NCBI GenBank assembly: GCA_963575745.1
Contig: CAUYUJ010012069.1
Span: 322,468 to 386,467 of the forward strand
DNA: 64,000 nt
Direction of reading: 5' to 3'
DNA from: Prorocentrum cordatum
Lineage: Eukaryota > Sar > Dinophyceae > Prorocentrales > Prorocentraceae
A program made the position numbers and the translations under genes. The notes beneath the pieces were generated by a model. That model was not told where the DNA came from and ran no database searches. It worked only from the letters and a program-made list of their open reading frames with translations. Of the stretch, positions 21,572-31,616 are shown piece by piece (position 1 is the first letter of the stretch; every line of letters starts with the position of its first letter).

Positions 21572-21676
21572 TCGAATGATGACTTGACCCCTTTCGGGCT
21601 CGTTCCTGACAACTGGGCAAGGGCCCTTCCGACCTCCCCAGTCGTCCTTCGTGCCTGTGGGGCGATGGTAGTCAAC

Positions 21677-22516
21677 TTAATCTCGTTCATCGTAGTAATA
21701 ATGCTGACCGGTAACAGTTGTCTTTGTGCGTAATGCACGATTGGTCTTGGCTGCTGCTGTGGCTTGTGGGATAGCTTCAATGCAGACCTTCCGTATCATC
21801 TGTTCACGAGAATGATCCGACGTTTCCGTCGGCTGTTCGTGATCCAGGACAGGTAGGTCAGGGAGCAATGCTGGTTGCCGTCCAAACAGGGCGCTGCATG
21901 GAGACACCTTGTTATAGAAGGTAAACGCGATGGCGGCAGATAGGACCTCGTGCAGTAGTCGTGTGAACACAAGAGGTATGTCGAACCTGTTGAGTTTAGC
22001 CTCCATGGCATGAAGTAGATGGCGTGCTCCGATCGTCGTAGCGTGTTGTTCACGCGCACGTATCCTTAGTTCATTGCCCTTTGCCTGAAGGACTGCTTTC
22101 GCAGTGTCGTTGTTGAGGGCGCCCTCTCCGTCGGAGTAGAGTACCTTAGCAAGTCCAAACTGCATCCAGCACTGATGGTATGGGTCTAGGATGCTGGCCA
22201 CCGTCTTGTATGGTATCGCGATTCCAGTGGCGTCTCTACTGCAACGATCGATGATCTGACATATAGTGTGTTCTTGTTTGTAGAACATCAGGTGACATTC
22301 AACTTCTTCGTTGAATTTGCCAGGCAGCGTAGTAGACGGCATAACCGTATGCTCTAGCTTGTCCCAAGCCCTGCACTCCCGACATGTGTCGCAGACACCC
22401 TTGATCAGGTTGAGTCTGACGCTGCCCAAACCTATCTTGGTTAAGATGAGTCTCATCTTAGATTCTTTCGCATGGAACCAACGCAAGTGTAGTTTCCACA
22501 CCTCGCGTGCTACCAC
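21677..22516 (-). pseudogene. Copia-type integrase
   Basis: A 279-codon intact minus frame. The N-terminal zinc finger is H...H...C-x2-C (KLHLRWFHAKES, then GVCDTCREC). The catalytic core has LYSDGEGALNND (second Asp) and a later Glu in the LRIRAREQHAT helix region. Where the first catalytic Asp is expected (EVEC-x-LMFYKQEHT) there is His, and copy 2 has Gly there. Integrates cDNA in active elements. Linker and C-terminal part continue LFGRQPALLPDLPV, a typical post-core block. Confidence 0.78.
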
Positions 22517-23160
22517 GCTTGGGTCAAGGCTTCGTAAATCTGGAAGACTGATTTGTACATCGAACCGTGACCAGTCTGGTAGTCGTGGTCGCGCAGCGGG
22601 GTTACCCGCTGGTGGCGGAGGAGGTGCATCTCCACCTTGCTGTCGGCCAGATCTGACTCTAACCTGTGGCAGTCGGAGGTGATCATCCGAACTCCCAGCT
22701 CCACTCGAGGCAGGTTGCCCTGCAGCAGGTTCAGCAGCATGACTCTGCCTACTGTAATATCGTGGCTGCTGGCGCCCGCCGTGGGTCCGGGTCTAGAGCC
22801 GGGTCTTGGTTCTCGTAGCCGCGTAAGTGGCGGTGCGGCTTGCGCCTCGGGCGGTGGTGCTGCTGCTTCAGCCGGAGCCGGCGGTGCTGGTCCTGCTGCC
22901 GGTTCGGCAGGAGCCGGTGGTACTGGTCCTGCTGCTGGTTCGGCAGGAGCCAGTGGTGCCTGTCCATGATTGTCAGGCAGCTTCCAGGGTTTGGCAAACT
23001 TGCATTTGCCAGGTGTCAGTACATGTCCAGGCTTGGTTTGGTCATAGTTCTTCTTGCAGCTAGGACATTCCCAATGGTAGTCTGCCTTGTGGTACCACCT
23101 GCAATGCTTGGGATTTCTGTCATGTGAGGGAGAGCGCATGCTAAAATCATCCACATGCAA
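22510..23160 (-). pseudogene. Zinc-binding and Pro/Ala-rich linker before integrase
   Basis: Minus frame of 216 codons. HCRWYHKADYHWECPSCKKN (about 23103-23044) gives a Cys/His cluster that could bind zinc, followed by a Pro/Ala repeat (PAEPAAGPVPPAPAEPAAGP) made of about 42-bp tandem units (22860-22960), and a helical segment leading into the integrase frame. In copy 2 the same block lies at 50783-50200. Role unknown; position suggests an integrase N-terminal extension. Confidence 0.5.
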
Positions 23161-23438
23161 AACAGCCTAGCCCTCCCGAGGGCGGTCTCGCGATCGAGCC
23201 GTTTGGTTGCCGTGGGAGAATTGGATCGTCAAAATCATGTTCCCTCACGTAGGTAACTAGCACGGTGGAAGAATAAGGGTGACCATGGAAGGGATCACGT
23301 TTTACCTGGACAAGATCGCGTGCAATCTGAACTGCATCAACGAAGAGGGACTGCATCTGTCAAGTATAGTGTGCAACCATGGCCAGTTCTCCGTTACATA
23401 CCGACGCATGTTGATGATGACAAGCACATCGTCTTCGT

Positions 23439-24454
23439 TCAAGGGGTAAGCAGAAGGCGGTGGTTGGCCATGATCTCGGTCGGTTTTCGTATCAATACCC
23501 CATGGGAATCGCGTAGGCCAGTAATACATTGGTCCATATTAATTTTGCGAATGCCCTTGCATTTGGCCAATGTAGTCCATGGTAATATCTGATCCACCCA
23601 AGTACCCACTGGTTGTTCTCGCAAATAAAATAGTCGAGGATCGTTCTGGCGTAATTCATTCTTACTACAAAACTTGATGTGCGGCTGATCTGCTTTGTGG
23701 TGGTCATACCAGGTATCATAGTTGACCTGGAAGTTGAAATATGAAGGTAGTCCAGTCGTTCTGCAGCTGGGTTGTAGCTTGACAGTGTTGACGAAACAAA
23801 CGTCTAGGTAGTACATCACTGCGTCCTGGACATACTTGTTTCCAAGGTCAACAAGTGAGCGTTTGTCTGGGTTCCCCCCTGAGGACAAACCTCGGCTGAA
23901 TCCCAGCTGCGATATACCTCCGCTTCCTCCACATAATTCCAACATGCCAACCTTGTTGTGTCTTCCATCGCAAAGGTTGGGGTTATGGAGAATACGTCTG
24001 CGTAGAATTCAGCAAGCAGCCCCGCGGGCATGGCGATGAAGGTTCCCTCGGCTTCGCTTTCCGTGTCGGAGTCAAGGGGTGCGTCGGTGTAGTGCGCGCT
24101 ACGTCCGAGACCTGTAAGGTCATCTCCGCAATCATCGCTGCCTTCTTCGACTATCTTGGGCATCTTGCGTGGCTTGATGCCAGCTTCTTTGTCGGCGTTA
24201 TGTTTTTCTTTTTGTTTGACTCGGGCATCGGTCGGTCGTGATGTCTGTTGCTCAACATCAGCTGAACTTAGCGTCGGAAATTCGGGAAGAGAGCGGAGCG
24301 CGCGGCCGCGCTCAATCGAAGTGGGAGGGAGACGATCGTCATCGACGAACGCAACTCGCCTTGGGCGTGGACGTGGGCCCCCTTGTCCGATGAGAGCCGG
24401 TTCAAGCTGATCCCAATAAAATCGAGTACGCATGTTAGTTACACCAGTCGGCAA
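23439..24454 (-). pseudogene. Methyltransferase-like region, part 2 (LELCGGSGGIS)
   Basis: Two minus frames overlap (24454-23816, then 23945-23439). The first is a hydrophilic linker with a DDCGDDLTGLG and acidic stretch. The second begins MLELCGGSGGISQLGF, resembling SAM-binding motif I, followed by SSGGNPDKRSLVDLGN, LQPSCRTTGLPSYFNF, FYLREQPVGTWVDQI and INMDQCITGLRD. The LELCGG, QP-x-CRTTG and REQP order resembles a cytosine methyltransferase core in which the PC motif is QPxC. The second family copy (51607-50933) keeps QPNCRTTG and related blocks. Confidence 0.55.
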
Positions 24455-24463
24455 CGGCGCAGT

Positions 24464-25033
24464 CTAATAGTACCCGATAGGCTGGTCCTGGATCTCAATG
24501 TCTTGTATAAACTGAATGTCGCCCAGGTCCATCGTTACTCGTCGGGCGACATGGTCCCATTCAGGGCCATTCTTCGGAGACTGAACATGAGTTCGAACTC
24601 CTTTACCCACGCGTGTGTGGATGCCAAAGTGTACAGCAGTCGTGTGGTTTCTCTGCGTCTTGTGTGAATCCATTTGATCAATCAATCTCGCTGTCATGAT
24701 TGCCAATGCTTTGTTGCGCCGTTCGGCCTTCTGAGCTCCTTGGCCATGCCAATCCAATACACGCTCAGTCCGTTGTGCAACTTTCCCTGCTGTTTGGCAC
24801 GTGCACGTCCACAAATTGGTCGGGATGCGCGCGCATGTAGTTGCCACTTGCAGATGTGATCCGCCGGGCAACTGACTTGAACGGTCGCACTTCAAACCGA
24901 CATGGCAACATCGCATACTCATAACCTGAAAGTCGAGATCTTCAATGGCATCTCGTATGGGGCCCTGTTTCCAGAAGCAACCTGGCGGTCCCACAAGTAC
25001 AATAGGCATGCGTAGAGCCCGAGCCTTAGTCAT
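24464..25033 (-). pseudogene. Methyltransferase-like region, part 1
   Basis: A 189-codon minus frame: CFWKQGPIRDAIEDLDFQVM then MRCCHVGLKCDRSSQLPGGS, LQVATTCARIPTNLWTC and LDWHGQGAQKAERRNKALAI. From general knowledge, dinoflagellate copia polyproteins carry a conserved block of this type between protease and integrase that resembles DNA cytosine-5 methyltransferases. Similarity is judged by eye only. The N-terminal half of the block is lost or scrambled upstream. Confidence 0.45.
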
Positions 25034-25170
25034 TCAAATTTGGATGCGTTGATAGTATGGCCCTGCCCGCTTTCCAGGCAATCGAACATTCGAATCAGCG
25101 AGCGTTGCCACCCATGACAGTAAGTAATATCGCGAGAGTAGAGCACCCAAATATTGTGCACCAGAAGAGG

Positions 25171-26004
25171 TCATAACCTCTGTATGTGCATGCGGTCACA
25201 CATATGAACACGAGCTCGGCGTTCAGCGCAAGCTGTCCGAATATCCTCAATGACAAGTGCGCGAGAATGAAAACGATGCGATGCGCACTCTGTTCCTGCA
25301 GCGGCCACGCAGCCAGGTCCACTGCTATCCGCGGCAGCCGCGCAGCCGGGCTTGCCACTGTCCCTGCGCGCACAGCCGGCGCCTGAGAAAAGTACGCAGG
25401 TTTCCCCGCACTTGATGACAGCACCTCGATGTTCGGCCTGTCGGAGGAGGCGCGGGTGGCCGTGGCACGCGCCTGCCCCCTTCACTCATTTGGCGATGGG
25501 GGCGCCCAAATGCCCGTGCCGTGCTGCGCTGCAGAGCCGCTGCTCGAAGTAAAAATATCGAACTGCTCAGCAGTACCATCCACTTCCGCAGGTGTCCCTG
25601 CTTGTGCGTCGGGCGGCGTCCACTTATTGTCCTCCTCGTAGATGGCCTGATATGCCTTCGCCTGCAAGTTGCGCAAGGCGAAGTCCCGATCGGCCGAGGT
25701 GGGGTTTGTCCCGAAAGACGCATTCCTGCGATGCCAGGTCTTCAAAGTGTTACTCACTCAAGACTGGGTCGCATGTGCGAGCGTCTCCTCGTTGATGGAG
25801 AAGCTGATGTCCTTGGTATCCTTTCACATAATATAAGTATGGGCGTCGCTCATAGCAGGTGTCCCCGCAGCTGGTTCTGTGCCAGATGCCTTGCATTGAG
25901 GGCCGGCCGTAACTGTAGCGGGTCATCCTCGCATTGAGGGCCGGCCGCAATAGTAAACGACATCGACCTTTGATCCTCAGCTGCGGTCCCGTATTCGTCG
26001 ACAT
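25171..26004 (-). pseudogene. Polyprotein linker between protease and methyltransferase-like region
   Basis: Short overlapping minus frames (26004-25750, 25757-25482, 25485-25171), each protein-like in part: LKTWHRRNASFGTN, YEEDNKWTPPDAQAGTPAEV, ASHRFHSRALVIEDIRTACA. Heavily frameshifted and without an identifiable domain. Two adjacent copies of GCATTGAGGGCCGGCCG (near 25890 and 25931) show a local 41-bp duplication. Confidence 0.35.
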
Positions 26005-26034
26005 TGAGTGCCAGATGCCCAGGAGGCGTTTTCA

Positions 26035-26490
26035 TCAAACTCTGGCACCCGTTCCAAGTAGAAGCTTGTACATCTCAGAGCCAAGGATAATCGTATTCTC
26101 GCGCCCCTGCTCCAGGATCAGGATAGTCCTCATGTTAGACATGCTCCTCAGTCCCAGAATAGCAAGGATATTCTCCCCTGAGCCCTCAGCCACGTTTGCT
26201 GGGTAGGTATCCAGTCTCGGCACAGCAGGCGCCCCCGCCAGGGCCCCTCTTTCCTCGCGCGCAACTTTGCAGTGCAGAGACTCGTCACACACCGCGGCTC
26301 CATGTCCCACTCCAGACACGTAGAGCCTCTTCGCCGTGTTCAGCTTCTTGATAGCGTGTCCATGGGAACGGGTTACCTGTTCGAATGTCTGTGCCATTTT
26401 CAAACCAACGATGCTGACGTTGCTGTCAATGTCCAAAAGGATTGTCAGCATTCCATCCACCATGGTGCCACTGTTTGCTGCCAGAGCCAA
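26035..26490 (-). pseudogene. Retropepsin-like aspartic protease
   Basis: Minus frame of 151 codons. MLTILLDIDSNVSIVG (about 26450-26403) corresponds to the retropepsin LL-D-T-G-S motif, with DTG replaced by DID. Downstream the family pattern continues: LYVSGVGHGAAVCDE, then NVAEGSGENILAILGLRSM and NTIILG. The domain would process Gag-Pol. The catalytic Asp is present but the Gly is Asp, so activity is doubtful. The next frame (26038-25850) continues with PPGHLALNVDEYG. Confidence 0.65.
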
Positions 26491-26491
26491 T

Positions 26492-27460
26492 TCATGGCGC
26501 TCTCCAGAAATACCCCTGGCACTTCAGACAGCGTCGTATCATGCATGCCCTTGCGGCGCCTCTGCTCCAACACCCACTCGTTTCTTGACAGACGTGAAAG
26601 TTGTTCATGTATCCACGGGCCTCCTCTTCCGAAATGGGGTTCTTCTCACAAATCCAGGCCGTGGGATACCCGTCATACGCGTGCGGGCGCGATGCAGATG
26701 TGGTCGGCATGCTCATGAACGTATCCTCGTCAGCACGCATGCCCGCCTGACCATCTGTGTTTACCATTAACACAGTGTGTAGCATGTCGCGCTCGGATAT
26801 CGCACTGACGCCACTGCGCGCGGTCGCCGGGCTCTCCGTCTTGCGCAAGCTGCGCGGGCGGGTATCTCGCGCGTATGGCATGTAGGCACGTGGGGACTGA
26901 AGCCACTGAGCGCCCCTATCGGTGGCTCCCTCCGTACGCCTCAGCCACATATCGCTGGCCGGCAGCGCGGCAGGCGCAGTCGCAGCAGGTGCCCCTGCCT
27001 TGTTTGCTGCATCTGCGATTAATGGCATGGGCGCATCCAGAGCAGGCACGGTGGTTTCCGTCGCCTGCCCCGCGGTGGCTGAAGAAGCAGGTGGCCCCTC
27101 TGGCGTTGTTGTAGGGGCTGCCGTGTTATTCATCATCATCATCGCCGTGGCGCGGTTGAGCTCTTCGCGAAGGTCTCTAAGTTCATTAGCCCGTCGGAGG
27201 ATCTCTCGACGACGGCTCAATGCGTCCTGATCTCCAGCAAAGGCATTATGAAATTCAGCTGTGATTAGACCAACGCCCCTGCTAATGGCGCAGGGTGCCT
27301 CAGTTGCAGTGCCTTCCATATTGCCCGCCAGCTGTTTGTCCACATGAGCATGTGCAACTCGGTCCAAGCACTGTGCATGGCATGTGTGACCACACTGAAG
27401 CCTCCAGACCTTGTCGTGATGCGTGAAGCGATCCAAGCATATGGCACGCTTGTTAAAGTC
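26492..27460 (-). pseudogene. RING-like zinc finger plus coiled and C-terminal region
   Basis: From about 27454 the minus frame reads AICLDRFTHHDKVW, then LQCGHTCHAQCLDR and, 30 residues on, PCAISRG. Spacing C...C-x-H-x2-C-x2-C...C-x2 is that of a RING finger; the first Cys (R in its place) and last Cys (S in its place) appear lost. RING domains usually bind E2 enzymes for ubiquitin transfer. A predicted coiled-coil (RRREILRRANELRDLREELN), a Thr/Ala/Pro linker, and a C-terminal WICEKNPISEEEARGYMNNF segment with Cys residues follow. Unusual in copia elements. Confidence 0.5.
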
Positions 27461-27709
27461 ACCGTCGCGGATGACTGGTTGTGTTGCCTATGGCCCAATA
27501 CGCGTCTGGCGCTCCAGAGTGGTTTCACCAGTCTCATATCGAATCGGTGGGGCCGACGGTAGCTGCACGGCTGCAAGTGCTGCCGGCTTAAGTGCAGGTG
27601 TCCCTGCTGTGGTTGGAGTAGCAGGTTGCCCCGCACGGCCCAACATCGTGTTTGCCTGACGCTCATGGTTGCGACGCTGGCGGGCCGATGGCATCAGGAG
27701 GTTGGCCTG

Positions 27710-28610
27710 CTACGCCTCGTGAGTGGCCAGAATCTCTGGGCGCAGCTCCCCCATGGATGATGGCGCTACCAGGCCTGGGGCCTGCTGCGTTACATCTGAG
27801 CCCGTAGCCAAATATCCATAATGAGGAATCTGGCCCGGCACACCTGACGCGTAACCGGAGCAGCGCGTCAAATGAGACTGGTAGAAATCGTCGGCCGTCG
27901 CACGTACATGCGAGCTCCCCGGCTGCATTCCCACGCGAAACTTACCAGCTACCTGAGCATAGTAGTCAGGATGCAACGGGAAGCCCATCGGTGGTGCTGT
28001 AGGGCGCTCTGCAGCTGTCGGATCGCATGTCGGCTGGCTGAAAAAATGCCTGCACGCATTCGTGCCGATTGGGGATGTCCAGGGATGGATTTGGGTCCGG
28101 GACATACTCCAATGGCGGCGCCCAGTTAGCGCTAGGGAGGTCGATGCCACCCCTACGCGTGCTCTGTGCGGCTTCACGCATCTGCTGGTACATCCACTCT
28201 TGCTGACCAACTAGGCTCTCGGCCCTCTGTGCAGCGTGGTAATCAGGGAAAGCAGGTTGCCCCGCATGTGGACGCGGCGATGCGAATGGCGATGTCGCCT
28301 GTAAAGCCTGGTAGAGCTGCGGGTCCATCAGAATGCTTTGGAGCCTTGCCTGTAGGCTATTGGTGCTCCCGGCACTCTGTGAAGTCCAAAATGGAGTTGC
28401 GGCTCTGCTCATAGGTGCAAACGACGCATGTTGACCTGCAGGTACTGGCAGCTGCTGCATCTGAGCACGCCGCGGATCGTTGGCGCACAGCATGTCGGTG
28501 GGAGTAATGCCACTCGAAGTCATACCTGTCACGTCCGCACTTTGGGCCTGAATCCATGATCCGTCAGATCGCCCTGCAAGTGCCCCCGCTGGATACACAT
28601 ATTGCAGCAT
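27710..28610 (-). pseudogene. Accessory polyprotein segment 4, Gln/Ala/Pro-rich
   Basis: Two overlapping minus frames (28610-27966 and 28210-27710) joined by one frameshift near 28000. Gln/Ala/Met-rich, low in Lys, with phrases RLQSILMDPQLYQALQATSP, QQEWMYQQMREAAQ and PHYGYLATGSDVTQQAPG. No domain recognised; likely a disordered linker between the KptA-like and RING-like regions. Confidence 0.4.
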
Positions 28611-28736
28611 AAATGCTGTAGAGAACTCGACCTCCTGAATGGGCGTCGGTTCGGGGCACTTCTAATTGTAGGGGGTCTTTGGAATGCACCAAATTTCAAC
28701 GATGGCGCATCACTCCGAAATTCGTACACGTCTTCG

Positions 28737-28762
28737 AAAAAAAAAAAAAAAAAAAAAAAAAA
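28737..28762. repeat. 26-base A homopolymer (T on the sense strand)
   Basis: Twenty-six consecutive A on the plus strand, just past the C-terminus of the KptA-like domain. In the minus-strand polyprotein it would be poly-Phe; it is probably a slippage expansion or an assembly artefact. Confidence 0.9.
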
Positions 28763-28849
28763 CACTGCTCGGATACTTCTGATCGTTGTCCCGCAGGTAC
28801 AAGGGATTGATCCATGCGTGTCCCACGCGGGTGTACCTGCACTGGTGGT

Positions 28850-29628
28850 TGGGCAGAATACCTATAAGCTGGACGATGTGAGTCGGAGGAATCCTGCCGC
28901 TCCGGCCTGCCGACATTATAATATCGTTTGCTGAGCGCCAAATAGCCATCATATCCCGAAGCAAAACTTCAAACTAACCATAACCAATACCTCGGAGTCG
29001 ACACGCTGGCCGGACTGGACTCTGCTGTCGCCGGGTAAATATGGGCAAGCATGAACAAACTGTCTGCCTCTTCTCTTGATGATGTCGTCGGCGCGGAATT
29101 ACAGCCCCATGCTAAGTATACTCGGGATGTTGTTCCACTGGGTACCATGCATAAAATAGCAAGGTGCACCTGGAAGCGTCACATCTGTTATCCTCATATA
29201 CAATGCTTCAGGGCGGGCGAAATAAATTCGTCTCGTGCGCCTCAGAAGCGTGCTGGAAGCTCTTGACCTGTAGCCGCTAGCCTGTTTTTCTGCATCCGAG
29301 TGTTGTCATCCATGCCAATCAAGTCCAGCACAATCAATGCTTGGCATGCCCAATGGTGGTTCCTGAGATACCGACGCACAGTCTCCAGGTGTTTGCGACG
29401 ATGGCGATCACATCCTTCAGGTGGCCAATGGTTGAGCAGCTCTGAAAGCTCAACCCGCCCATCGAATTCATCGAAAGACGGCACTGCGCGCAGAAACTTA
29501 TCAGAGATATGGTTGTTCTGAAATGGTTTGTGGCGAAGAGCAGTCGCAAGCCACTCTGAGCAGTGGCGCTGCTCCTCATGGCTCAACCTTGGGCCTTTCA
29601 TGATTTTTTGGGGCGTTATGGATCCCAA
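28850..29628 (-). pseudogene. KptA/Tpt1-like RNA 2'-phosphotransferase domain, frameshifted
   Basis: Three pieces in different minus frames match the signature order of the Tpt1/KptA family, which transfers an RNA 2'-phosphate to NAD+ (known role: tRNA splicing). N-terminal piece: EWLATALRHKP with FDEFDGRVELSELLNHW (29628-29242). Middle: FMHGTQWNNIPSILSMGL (about 29157-29104), a TAA at 29101-29099, then RRGRQFVHACPYLPGD and RVQSGQRVDSEVLVMV. C-terminal: IWRSANDIIMSAGRSGRIPP (about 28942-28880), equivalent to the family YRSANGVIL...IPP block. The LRH, HGT and RSAN signatures are kept. At least two frameshifts and one stop inactivate it here. It is embedded in a retrotransposon polyprotein, not a host locus. 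Confidence 0.75.
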
Positions 29629-30556
29629 TCAAGTCGTCCTTCTCCGAATGATGCGTGAGCGCTGGACGCCCGCGCAAAATCTCGCGCGCCATGTGGCGCG
29701 CGTGAGCTTCCATGTCGGCGCGGACGGCGGCATCCTGAATATCGCACTTCACCATAATGTGTCGATCAGACCCGTCATCTTAATTGGTGTGATACACTGG
29801 GTTGATCTTCGTACGCTTGGAAGTGCATATAGGTTCCCATTCCTGCCGGCACTCAACGGGCACTTCCAAGGTACGAGCAGGTTGCCCCGCAGAACTCTGA
29901 GCAGGTTGCCCCGCTGAACTCTGAGCTGCTGCCGATGCTGCGGGTGCACGAGCGCCTGCCGATGACGAGGCAGCGCCTGCTGCCCCCCTGGGCGCCCGAA
30001 AAGTCCTTGGCGGGGTACTGATGTCAAAGTCCTGGCGTTTCTTCTCGCTGATGTTGTAGCACTCGGCTGTCTTATCGTTGGGGGCTGCCCCTGGCGCCTT
30101 GGATGTAGTTCCCAATGAATTCTTATCGATGCCACGCCGCGTTGAAGAAGCATCCCTCGATGATCCCCTCAGCGTCGGCACCCAGCAAGTCCTGAGTGCC
30201 CGGCCAGGCGCAGGGCCGCGACGCGGCACAGGGTCCTCCGGAAAAAGGAGTGCCGGAGCCATGACATGCAGCTGCTGCGGCGGCCACTGCTGGTCCTCTG
30301 GATCGACGTCGATCAGCAGGTTGCCCCGCAGGTCGTTGTTGCTATCTCCAGGGCTCGGATCATCTGGGCTCTTCCTCTTGTTCTGTTTGGGCGGTGGTCC
30401 GCGCTGATCAGGTCCGAGCGACTTAGACGGACTCGTCAAATCCGAAGATGGAGAAATCTCAATAGGCGGATCTGTCTTCGGCTTGGGAGCTGCCTTAGCC
30501 GTTGCTCCTGCAAGCGCCCACGGCTCACGGCGCACGGGGCTCCTGCCAGGGTTCAA
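29629..30556 (-). pseudogene. Accessory polyprotein segment 3, Pro/Ser-rich linker
   Basis: A 258-codon minus frame (30556-29780), Pro/Ser/Ala-rich with two consecutive SSAGQPA units encoded by neighbouring copies of the 14-bp motif. It shifts frame near 29780 and continues (HIMVKCDIQDAAVRADMEAH, then ILRGRPALTHHSEKDDL) toward the KptA-like domain. Looks like a flexible linker upstream of that domain. Confidence 0.4.
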
Positions 30557-31338
30557 TCTATGCCGTCAGGCGCTTTGAGCGCCAGATAATTGATAGTGGC
30601 CTTTGTCCTCCCAGACCAGAGATACTTGGCAGCGTCGAGCCTCCGTTTCATTATGGCCTTTACCCGGCCTACGCCTCCAGCGCGGTAGGCAATCCGTCTT
30701 CCTGAAGAAAGATCTATTTCTTCTGTGACGACGTACTTAGGATCGATAGTGGTGCCCGTATCGCACGCGATGTCCGCGATGTCCGCGCCGGTGGCGAGGG
30801 CGTCGGAGAGGTCCGAGTCGCGCCCTGCTGGAGCTGCTTCCGCGGGGTCCACCTCTGCGGCCGTCGCTTCAACTTCAGCATCATTCGCTTCTCGTTGATC
30901 AGATTCTCCTGATTTGGGCGGAGCAGGTTTCCCCGCGTGCCAGTCGCGATTAAACTGCTTCAAATAATGAAGAGGTGGAGGGTGTTTCCGTATCCTAATA
31001 GATTGGGATCGCTCGTCGACTGTAGCTTGCTCGTAATCATTCTCCGTCAACTGCTCCCCATATGGCGCTGCATTGGGATCGGCGCAGCAACCCCGACCAT
31101 CACCATGAGACCAAACCCGCGGGGCCCGTTTAAAGTTCGGGCTTCTTGATGGGCGTCTCATGGGGCAGCCGAGCCTGCGGTCGGCATATTCGGGGCATGC
31201 GCAGACAACGCCTCTGTAAAGTTTCCGCTCCTCGACGATAGCTCTCTTGAGGTCGCGCTGGATAATCATTTCTGGTGTTTTTGACAGGCCCTGTCCTTGT
31301 TGAGCGAATGATCTTGCCGTCTTCATCTCGCCCAACAC
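30553..31338 (-). pseudogene. Accessory polyprotein segment 2, unrecognised
   Basis: A 261-codon open minus frame. It has a basic helical start (MIIQRDLKRAIVEERKLY), a Cys-containing patch (CACPEYADRRLGC and later GCC), an acidic Ala-rich middle, and a C-terminal stretch RRIAYRAGGVGRVKAIMKRR then LWSGRTKATINYLALK. Codons end mostly in G/C or T as in neighbouring pol. Unrecognised; probably part of the element polyprotein. Confidence 0.4.
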
Positions 31339-31616
31339 TGCGCAGAGAATGCCGGCGGCGAATCCGGTGCTCAGCCCGACCCATGTTCAACCACTATCTC
31401 ACCTTATGTGGGCGCGTGTACTGACGAGCCAATCCAGCTTCCGCGCAGCCGACAAGGCGCTGCATTCCGCCCTCTGGATATTCTTCTTGCGGCTCATCCT
31501 CCTGAGGCGGGCGCCCCCGCAGACGCCCCCTCCTCGGGGGGGCGTCAGGCCCATTGGCCCGCCATGGGAGGGCCTTTGGAATTCCCGCATCAGGAGGATG
31601 AGGGCGCTGAAGGCCG

